Assembly (NCBI GenBank): GCA_021732665.1 | Contig: JAKFUL010000005.1 | Location: 1-64,000 of the forward strand | DNA from: Acetobacteraceae bacterium | GTDB lineage: Bacteria > Pseudomonadota > Alphaproteobacteria > Acetobacterales > Acetobacteraceae | Length of the DNA: 64,000 nucleotides | Direction of reading: 5' to 3' | Part shown: positions 57,104 through 64,000 of the stretch, piece after piece | How positions within the stretch are numbered: position 1 is the first letter of the stretch | Layout: every line of letters begins with the position of its first letter | The notes under the pieces: generated by a model | The model's database searches: none | What the model saw: only the letters and a program-made list of their open reading frames with translations | What the model was told of the DNA's origin: nothing | Translations under genes and position numbers: made by a program

Positions 57104-58873
57104 ATGGCGCTGCCCCCGCAATTCCTGGATGAGCTCCGCGCCCGCACTCCAATGCACGCGCTCGTCGCGCGAAAGGTGCGGCTGCAGAAATCCGGCCGGC
57201 AATGGAAAGGCTGCTGCCCCTTCCATGGCGAGAAGACACCCAGTTTCTACGTCTATGATGACGGTTTCCACTGCTTCGGCTGCGGCGCGCATGGCGATGC
57301 CATCAGCTTCGTCATGCGCAGCGATGGCGCCTCCTTCATCGAGGCGGTGGAGCGGCTTGCGTCCGAGGCCGGGCTGGAAGTGCCCAAGCCCACGCCGGAG
57401 ATGGCGGCGCGCGAGGCCCGGGCGCGCGACCTGCACGGCGTGCTCGATGCCGCCGCCGCCGCCTTCACCCGCCGGCTGCATTTGCCCGAAGGGCGGCCCG
57501 CGCTGGAATACCTCCGCCGCCGCCGCCTGACCGACGAGACCATCGCCCGTTTCGGCCTGGGCTGGTCCGGCGCTGGCCGCGGCGCGCTGGCGGGTGATCT
57601 GCGCGACCTGGGCATCGAGCCCGCCCAGCTTGTCGAGGCCGGGCTGATGCAGGAGCGCGAGCAGGCGACAGTGGACCTGTTCTTCAACCGGGTGATGTTC
57701 CCCATCCGCGACCGGCGGGGGCGGAGCATCAGCTTCGGCGGCCGGATCATGGGCGATGGCCAGCCGAAATACATCAATGGGCCGGAGACGGCGCTGTTCT
57801 CGAAGCGCCGCCAGCTATACGGCCTCGATCTGGCGCGCGAGGGGGTCTTTCGCGGGGCGCGCCTGGTGGTGGTGGAGGGCTACATGGACGTCATCGCCCT
57901 GCACCAGGCCGGCTTCAACGGCGCGGTGGCCCCGCTCGGCACCGCGCTCACCGCCGAACAGCTCGAAGCTCTTTGGGCGATCAGCCCCGAGCCGGTGCTG
58001 TGCTTCGATGGCGATGCCGCCGGCGGCCGCGCCGCCGCCCGCGCGGCCGAGGCAGCCCTGCCCCTGCTGGCGCCCGAACGCACGCTTCGCATCGCCACCC
58101 TGCCCGCCGGCCAGGACCCGGACGAGTTGATCGGCAAGGCCGGGCCGGAGGCCTTCCAGCAGCGCCTGGAGGCGGCCGAACCCCTGGCCCGCGCGCTCTT
58201 CCGACTGCTCGGCGCCGGGCGGCCGATGCTGACGCCGGAGGAGCGCGCGGGCTTCCGCAACAGGCTGACGGAAGCGGCCAGCCTGATCCCGGACAAATCC
58301 CTTGCCAGCGAATACCGCCGCGCGCTGCTGGAGGATTTCTATGCCGGCAGCCGGCGTGGCGCGAAGCCGCCGAAAGCCGTGATGGCGCGGCCGTTGCCCG
58401 GCAGCAATGCCCGCGCGGCGCAGGCCCGCGCGCTGCTTGCCTGCCTGCTGAACCACCCGTGGCTGCTGCCCGAGATCGAGGAACCGCTTGGCCTTCTCGA
58501 CCTGCCCGAAGGCCCCGCCACGCAGCTTTGCGCCGCCCTGCTGGAAGGCCTGCAATCCGGCTGGCCGCTGGAACCCGAACCGCTGCATGCCGCGCTGCGC
58601 GAGCATGGCGCGACCGATGCCCTGGACTGGGCCTTGACGACCCCCGCCCTGCCGCAGGGCGCGAGGCCGGGCGCCCAGCCGGCCGAGGCGGCGGATTGCT
58701 TCTGGCATTTCTTCCATTGGCTGCGTGGCCGCGCCCCGCTGCTGGAGGATCTGGCGGTGGCACGCGAAGACGCCGCCACCTCCTGGGAGGAGAATATCCG
58801 CCGCGTGGTTCTGCTGAAGGAGGCGCTGGACGCGCATGGCAGGGGTGAGATCGAGGGCGACCAGGGCCGCTGA
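57104..58873 (+). CDS. dnaG: DNA primase
   Basis: ALPPQFLDELRARTPMHALVARKVRLQKSGRQWKGCCPFHGEKTPSFYVYDDGFHCFGCGAHGDAISFVM: zinc-binding and TOPRIM domains. Confidence 0.97.
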   Translation: MALPPQFLDELRARTPMHALVARKVRLQKSGRQWKGCCPFHGEKTPSFYVYDDGFHCFGCGAHGDAISFVMRSDGASFIEAVERLASEAGLEVPKPTPEMAAREARARDLHGVLDAAAAAFTRRLHLPEGRPALEYLRRRRLTDETIARFGLGWSGAGRGALAGDLRDLGIEPAQLVEAGLMQEREQATVDLFFNRVMFPIRDRRGRSISFGGRIMGDGQPKYINGPETALFSKRRQLYGLDLAREGVFRGARLVVVEGYMDVIALHQAGFNGAVAPLGTALTAEQLEALWAISPEPVLCFDGDAAGGRAAARAAEAALPLLAPERTLRIATLPAGQDPDELIGKAGPEAFQQRLEAAEPLARALFRLLGAGRPMLTPEERAGFRNRLTEAASLIPDKSLASEYRRALLEDFYAGSRRGAKPPKAVMARPLPGSNARAAQARALLACLLNHPWLLPEIEEPLGLLDLPEGPATQLCAALLEGLQSGWPLEPEPLHAALREHGATDALDWALTTPALPQGARPGAQPAEAADCFWHFFHWLRGRAPLLEDLAVAREDAATSWEENIRRVVLLKEALDAHGRGEIEGDQGR

Positions 58874-59017
58874 GCGGCAGAACAGACACAGCTTGTGACA
58901 TTTTCATCTGTCGATTCGCAGACGGGGTGGTGAACCAGCCCTGCCGCATTCCATATGCAACGACCTGTCTTCACCCGCGCAACGCCGGCGCGGCCGAAAA
59001 TTAACGGAGTTTTACGT

Positions 59018-60937
59018 ATGGCCACCAAACCGGGCACCAGCACCGAAACCACGGAAGCGCGCGACGAAGCCGTCGAAGGCGTGATGCTCGACATCCAGTC
59101 GGCCGCGGTGAAGAAGCTGATCGCCCGGGGCAAGGAGCGCGGCTTCGTCACCGTCGATGAGGTGAACGCCGTCCTGCCCTCCGAGCAGGTCTCCTCCGAG
59201 ATGATCGAGGACACGCTGGCCATGCTCAGCGAGAGCGGGATCACGGTGGTCGAGGCCGAGGAGGGCGAGGACGCCGACAGCCCCAAGCCCGTTACCGCCA
59301 AGGCCGAGGATGGCGAGGAGAAGGAAGAGGAAGAGAGCGGCGGCAACGTCGACGAGGACACCATTGGGCGTACTGACGACCCGGTGCGGATGTATCTGCG
59401 CGAGATGGGCTCCGTCGAACTGCTGAGCCGCGAGGGCGAGATCGCCATCGCCAAGCGGATCGAGGCCGGCCGCGACATGATGATCGGCGGGCTTTGCGAA
59501 AGCCCGCTGACCTTCAAGGCGATCATCGCCTGGCATGAGGCGGTGCGCGAGGGCCGCATGCTGCTGCGCGACGTGATCGACCTGGAAGCCACCAACCAGG
59601 CCGACATGCCGGAAGGGGCGAGCACCGAGCCAGAGGAATTCGAGGAGGGTGACGAGGAGGGCTCGATCGGCCTGTCGCTCTCTGCCCTGGAAGAGAAGCT
59701 GAAGCCCGAGGCGCTGGCAGCCTTCGAAGCCATCGAGACGATCTATTCCAAGCTCGGCAAGCTCTCCGCCAAGCGGATGGATGTGTACACCGGGGGCGGC
59801 GAACTCGCGGGGCGGTCGGAGAAGACCTACGAGAAGAGCCGCACCGAGTTGGTGGCGCTGGTCGAGAAGGTGCACCTGCACAACAACCGCATCGAGGAGC
59901 TGGTCGAGCAGCTGAAGCTGCTCAACAAGCGCCTCGTCGCGATGGACGGGCAGGTGCTGCGGCTGGCCGAGGCGCATAAGGTGAAGCGCGAGGATTTCCT
60001 GGCGGAATGGCGCGGGCATGAGCTGGACCCGGCCTGGTTCGACCGGATCTCCAAGCTGAAATCCAAATCCTGGCAGGCCTTCGCCGCGAAATCGCAGGAC
60101 GACGTGGAGAAGGTGCGCGCCCATATCGGCGCGGTCGCCGCCGAGACCGGCCTGCCGGTGGCGGAATTCCGCCGCGTCTACGCCACCGTCAGCCGTGGCG
60201 AGCGCGACATGACCGTCGCCAAGAAGGAGATGATCGAGGCGAATCTGCGCCTCGTCATCTCCATCGCCAAGAAATACACCAATCGCGGGCTGCAATTCCT
60301 CGACCTGATCCAGGAAGGCAATATCGGCCTGATGAAGGCGGTGGATAAGTTCGAATACCGCCGCGGCTACAAGTTCAGCACCTATGCGACGTGGTGGATC
60401 CGCCAGGCGATCACCCGTTCCATCGCCGACCAGGCGCGCACCATCCGCATCCCCGTCCACATGATCGAGACGATCAACAAGCTGGTCCGCACCAGCCGCC
60501 AGATGCTGCACGAGATCGGCCGCGAGCCGCAGCCGGAGGAACTGGCCGAAAAGCTCGGCATGCCGCTGGAGAAAGTCCGAAAGGTGCTGAAGATCGCCAA
60601 GGAGCCGATCTCGCTGGAAACGCCCATCGGCGATGAGGAGGACAGCCATCTCGGCGACTTCATCGAGGACAAGAACGCCATCATCCCGCTGGACGCCGCC
60701 ATCCAGACCAATTTGCGCGAGCAGACGACGAAGGTGTTGTCCTCCCTCACCCCGCGCGAGGAGCGCGTGCTGCGCATGCGCTTCGGCATCGGCATGAACA
60801 CCGACCACACGCTGGAGGAGGTCGGCCAGCAGTTCAACGTGACGCGCGAGCGCATCCGGCAGATCGAGGCCAAGGCGCTGCGCAAGCTCAAGCACCCCAG
60901 CCGGTCGCGCAAGCTACGGAGCTTCCTGGAGCAGTAG
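59018..60937 (+). CDS. rpoD: RNA polymerase primary sigma factor
   Basis: [31 protein letters not shown]...[39 protein letters not shown]...[32 protein letters not shown]. Confidence 0.98.
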   Translation: MATKPGTSTETTEARDEAVEGVMLDIQSAAVKKLIARGKERGFVTVDEVNAVLPSEQVSSEMIEDTLAMLSESGITVVEAEEGEDADSPKPVTAKAEDGEEKEEEESGGNVDEDTIGRTDDPVRMYLREMGSVELLSREGEIAIAKRIEAGRDMMIGGLCESPLTFKAIIAWHEAVREGRMLLRDVIDLEATNQADMPEGASTEPEEFEEGDEEGSIGLSLSALEEKLKPEALAAFEAIETIYSKLGKLSAKRMDVYTGGGELAGRSEKTYEKSRTELVALVEKVHLHNNRIEELVEQLKLLNKRLVAMDGQVLRLAEAHKVKREDFLAEWRGHELDPAWFDRISKLKSKSWQAFAAKSQDDVEKVRAHIGAVAAETGLPVAEFRRVYATVSRGERDMTVAKKEMIEANLRLVISIAKKYTNRGLQFLDLIQEGNIGLMKAVDKFEYRRGYKFSTYATWWIRQAITRSIADQARTIRIPVHMIETINKLVRTSRQMLHEIGREPQPEELAEKLGMPLEKVRKVLKIAKEPISLETPIGDEEDSHLGDFIEDKNAIIPLDAAIQTNLREQTTKVLSSLTPREERVLRMRFGIGMNTDHTLEEVGQQFNVTRERIRQIEAKALRKLKHPSRSRKLRSFLEQ

Positions 60938-60938
60938 C

Positions 60939-61502
60939 GTGAAAGGCGTGCTCAACGTCGGCGTCGACGTCACCTTCCTGCGGATGGACCGGCCGGTGAT
61001 GGGCATGGTGCCCAGCCTGCCGGTGACGGCATCGGTTGTGGCGGTGCCGCGCTGCACCCTGGGATTCTACAGGTACCTCTACAACACCGTTGGCCAGGAT
61101 TACTGCTGGTGGCTGCGGCGCACCTTGTCGGACAGGGAACTGGCCGAGGTGCTGGGCGCGCCCACCCTCGAAATTCATGTGCTGATGTCCAAGGGCGAAC
61201 CGGCGGGATTCTATGAGCTGGACCGCGGGCAGGCACCGGTGGTGAACCTTTCCTATTTCGGCCTGATGCCCTGGGCCACCGGGCGCGGCCTGGGCTATGC
61301 CCTGCTGCACCACGCGATCTTCACGGCCTGGCAGGGCGGGCAATGCGCGGCGCTGACGGTCAACACCTGCACCGCCGATCACCCGCGCGCCCTGCCCAAC
61401 TACGTCAAGGCGGGCTTCCGGAAGCTGCGCACGGTGTCGGAGGAATGGCCGGTGCCGGAATCATTGGGACTGCGCATCCCAAAACACCTGGTGCTGGGTT
61501 GA
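60939..61502 (+). CDS. GNAT family N-acetyltransferase
   Basis: ...[84 protein letters not shown]. Confidence 0.88.
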   Translation: MKGVLNVGVDVTFLRMDRPVMGMVPSLPVTASVVAVPRCTLGFYRYLYNTVGQDYCWWLRRTLSDRELAEVLGAPTLEIHVLMSKGEPAGFYELDRGQAPVVNLSYFGLMPWATGRGLGYALLHHAIFTAWQGGQCAALTVNTCTADHPRALPNYVKAGFRKLRTVSEEWPVPESLGLRIPKHLVLG

Positions 61503-61581
61503 CTGCGCCGACGGCGCTTTGTATCCACGCGCCTCCGCCCGGCCTTGGTCAGGCCCATTATTCACCCGTCAGGTTTTTCCG

Positions 61582-61707
61582 ATGAAGATCCGCAACAGCC
61601 TCAAATCCGCCAAGCTGCGGGACAAGAACTGCGTTGTCGTCCGCCGTCGCGGCCGGCTTTACGTGCTGAACAAGAAAAACCCGCGCTTCAAGGCCCGCCA
61701 GGGCTGA
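61582..61707 (+). CDS. rpmJ: 50S ribosomal protein L36
   Basis: [41 protein letters not shown]. Confidence 0.96.
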   Translation: MKIRNSLKSAKLRDKNCVVVRRRGRLYVLNKKNPRFKARQG

Positions 61708-61713
61708 GTTCCG

Positions 61714-61731
61714 GGGGGGCTTCGGCCCCCC
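61714..61731 (+). terminator. rpmJ intrinsic terminator
   Basis: GGGGGGC-TTCG-GCCCCCC UUCG-tetraloop hairpin followed by TTCGCTTTT. Confidence 0.75.
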
Positions 61732-61858
61732 TTCGCTTTTGCGCGCCTGGCCGAAGACCGCTTTCCCGCCATTGCCGCCGCCATCTCGGCTGCCCCCGTC
61801 GCGATCCGGTTGGGGAGACTTCGCCCTTGCCTGTAGCCAGCCCCCGCCTTGGGGTGTG

Positions 61859-62212
61859 TCAGCGCGGCAACCAGCGCTCCGTCCCCACGCCGCCATTCGG
61901 CCCCGCGGTCCATCGGCCCGCGAGCGAGCCATCCGCGCCCACCACATAGAGCGCCGTTCCGGTCTCGCGCTGCGCAAAGTAACCGAAAGCCAGCATCCCG
62001 TTCATCAGGATGCCGATGCCGTTGGTGACCTCGCCGGCCACCCGCCAGGTGGCGCGCCATGTCTCGGGGCCGGTGGCGGTCAGTTGCACGCTGCCGGTGT
62101 AGCGCGAGCCGTCCACGGCTGTGCCTTCCACCGCATAGGTGCCGCTGCGCTGCGCCTGGGCCGGCATGGCAAGGCCAAGGGCCGCAACGCCGGCCAGAAT
62201 GATCATTCGCAT
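61859..62212 (-). CDS. Secreted hypothetical protein
   Basis: MRMIILAGVAALGLAMPAQAQRSGTYAVEGTAVDGSRYTGSVQLTATGPETWRATWRVAGEVTNGIGILMNGMLAFGYFAQRE; signal peptide. Confidence 0.75.
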   Translation of the reverse strand: MRMIILAGVAALGLAMPAQAQRSGTYAVEGTAVDGSRYTGSVQLTATGPETWRATWRVAGEVTNGIGILMNGMLAFGYFAQRETGTALYVVGADGSLAGRWTAGPNGGVGTERWLPR

Positions 62213-62320
62213 GTGCGTCTCCCTTTTCATTGTGACGCCGCAATCTGACGATACCCTTGCGCGCCGGGCAAGCCATGCGGCAATGAGGGCGCAGCCCGCC
62301 ATGGGAAAGGACCGCCGCAG

Positions 62321-63757
62321 ATGATCCGCATGCCAGCACCCAAGGCCGATGTGATGGCCCGCCGCCCCGAGATCATCGCCGGCCTGGCAAAGCTTCTGCC
62401 CGCCGATGGCCTGATCACCGAAACCATCCGGATGAAGCCCTATGAGACCGACGGGCTGCCGGCCTACCGGCAGATTCCGCTGGCCGTCACCCTGCCGCGC
62501 ACGACGGAGGAAGTCGCCGCTGTGCTGCGCTTCTGCCACGAGAATGGCGTGCGGGTGATCCCGCGCGGCGCCGGCACCAGCCTTTCCGGCGGCGCGCTGC
62601 CGCTGGCCGATGCCGTGGTGATCGGCCTGATGCGGATGAACGCCATTCTGGAAATCGACTACGACGACCGCCTGGCCGTTGTGCAGGCGGGGGTGACGAA
62701 TATCGGCATCACCAATGCCGTGTCGTCGGAGGGGTTTTTCTACGCCCCCGACCCTTCCAGCCAGCTCGCCTGCATGATCGGCGGCAATGTGATGATGAAT
62801 TCCGGCGGCGCGCATTGCCTGAAATACGGTGTGACCGCGAACAACCTGCTGGGGCTGAAATTCGTCACCATCGAGGGCGAGATCTGCGAGATCGGCGGCC
62901 GGCATCTCGATGCCGTGGGCTATGACTGGCTGGGGCTGATCACCGGCTCGGAAGGCCAGTTGGGCATGGTCACGGAAGTCACCGTGCGCATCCTGCGCGG
63001 GCCGGAGGGTGCCAGGGCCATGCTCGCCGCCTTCGATTCCATCCCCGTGGCGGGGCAGGCGGTGGATGCCATCATCGGCTCGGGCATCATCCCTGTGGCG
63101 CTGGAGTTCATGGACAAGCCCTGCATCCATGCCTGCGAGGCCTTCGCCCATGCCGGCTACCCGCTGGACGCGGAGGCGATGCTGATCATCGAGGTCGAGG
63201 GCTCCGTTGCGGAGCAGGACGCGCTGCTGGACCGCATTCGCGGCATCTGCGCCCAGTTCAACCCCATCTCCATGAAGGTGGCGGAAAGCGCGGAACAGTC
63301 GCTGGCGATCTGGAAGGGCCGCAAGGGGGCGTTTGGCGCGGTGGGGCGAATCTCGCCGGATTACCTCTGCATGGACGGCACCATCCCGACCGGCGAATTG
63401 CCCTTCGTGCTGGGCCGCATCACCGAGCTGGCGGCGAGCCATGACCTCAAGGTCGCCAATGTCTTTCACGCCGGCGATGGCAATCTCCACCCGCTGATCA
63501 TGTTCGACGCCAATGACCCCGACAGTTTTGCCCGCGCCGAAAAGCTGGGCGCCGAGATCCTCCTCCTCTGCGTCGAGGTCGGCGGCTGCCTGACCGGCGA
63601 GCATGGCGTGGGGATCGAGAAGCGCGATCTGATGAGCGCGCAATTCACCCAGGGCGAGCTGAACATCCAGCGCTCGATCAAGACCGCCTTCGACCCGGAT
63701 TGGCTGCTCAACCCTGCCAAGGTTTTCCCCCTTGAGGGCAATCCGGCCTTCGCATGA
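62321..63757 (+). CDS. glcD: FAD-linked glycolate oxidase subunit GlcD-like
   Basis: LPRTTEEVAAVLRFCHENGVRVIPRGAGTSLSGGALPLADAVVIGLMRMNAILEIDYDDRLAVVQAGVTN...VFHAGDGNLHPLIMFD...GEHGVGIEK. Confidence 0.94.
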   Translation: MIRMPAPKADVMARRPEIIAGLAKLLPADGLITETIRMKPYETDGLPAYRQIPLAVTLPRTTEEVAAVLRFCHENGVRVIPRGAGTSLSGGALPLADAVVIGLMRMNAILEIDYDDRLAVVQAGVTNIGITNAVSSEGFFYAPDPSSQLACMIGGNVMMNSGGAHCLKYGVTANNLLGLKFVTIEGEICEIGGRHLDAVGYDWLGLITGSEGQLGMVTEVTVRILRGPEGARAMLAAFDSIPVAGQAVDAIIGSGIIPVALEFMDKPCIHACEAFAHAGYPLDAEAMLIIEVEGSVAEQDALLDRIRGICAQFNPISMKVAESAEQSLAIWKGRKGAFGAVGRISPDYLCMDGTIPTGELPFVLGRITELAASHDLKVANVFHAGDGNLHPLIMFDANDPDSFARAEKLGAEILLLCVEVGGCLTGEHGVGIEKRDLMSAQFTQGELNIQRSIKTAFDPDWLLNPAKVFPLEGNPAFA

Positions 63758-64000
63758 CCCTCGTCGCCCCCATGGATGAGGCCGGTGTCTCGGCCGAGAT
63801 CGCCCGCGCCCATATCGCCCGCGAACCCCTGGCCATCGAAGGCCGCGGCACCAAGCGCGCCATGCTGCGCCCGGTGCAGGCGGCGCGTACCCTCTCCACC
63901 CGCAACCTCACCGGCATCACGCTGTACAAGCCTTCGGAACTGGTGATCTCCGCCCGCGCCGGCACACCGATCCCCGAGATCGAGGCGGCGCTGGCCGAAA
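63754..64000 (+). CDS. glcE: GlcE-like FAD-binding subunit, 5' part (runs off window)
   Basis: MTLVAPMDEAGVSAEIARAHIAREPLAIEGRGTKRAMLRPVQAARTLSTRNLTGITLYKPSELVISARAGTPIPEIEAALAE; ATGA overlap with glcD. Confidence 0.88.
   Translation, partial: MTLVAPMDEAGVSAEIARAHIAREPLAIEGRGTKRAMLRPVQAARTLSTRNLTGITLYKPSELVISARAGTPIPEIEAALAE

Overview
This is a GC-rich (roughly 70%) alphaproteobacterial chromosomal window; gene content suggests Acetobacteraceae or another Rhodospirillales relative (inference). It carries housekeeping loci: nusG-secE-tRNA-Trp-tuf-tRNA-Gly-tRNA-Tyr, leuCD, nrdAB, hflKC-degP, dapD/dapE, truA-fmt, ribA, hemW, argH-lptM, dnaG-rpoD, rpmJ and glcDE. These are interspersed with acyl-CoA metabolism genes, a chromate module, two ThDP-dependent decarboxylase-type genes and seven Bug/TctC-type solute receptors without TctA/TctB. 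I see no phage, IS transposase, CRISPR array or rRNA operon. The most unusual signals are: (1) a tiny ORF downstream of nusG whose Shine-Dalgarno region matches about 18 nt of the 16S 3' tail, with mutually exclusive upstream hairpins; (2) an inverted pair of 62-nt double-hairpin repeats with a compensatory stem change, flanking an AT-rich alien ORF between nrdA and nrdB; (3) a CheB-type methylesterase gene cut by one in-frame TAG; (4) an acyl-CoA dehydrogenase / phosphotransferase / DUF6285 gene trio, resembling a split bacterial counterpart of animal ACAD10/11; (5) repeated pairing of Bug receptors with ThDP enzymes. All calls come from reading the sequence and supplied ORFs; no database search was run.
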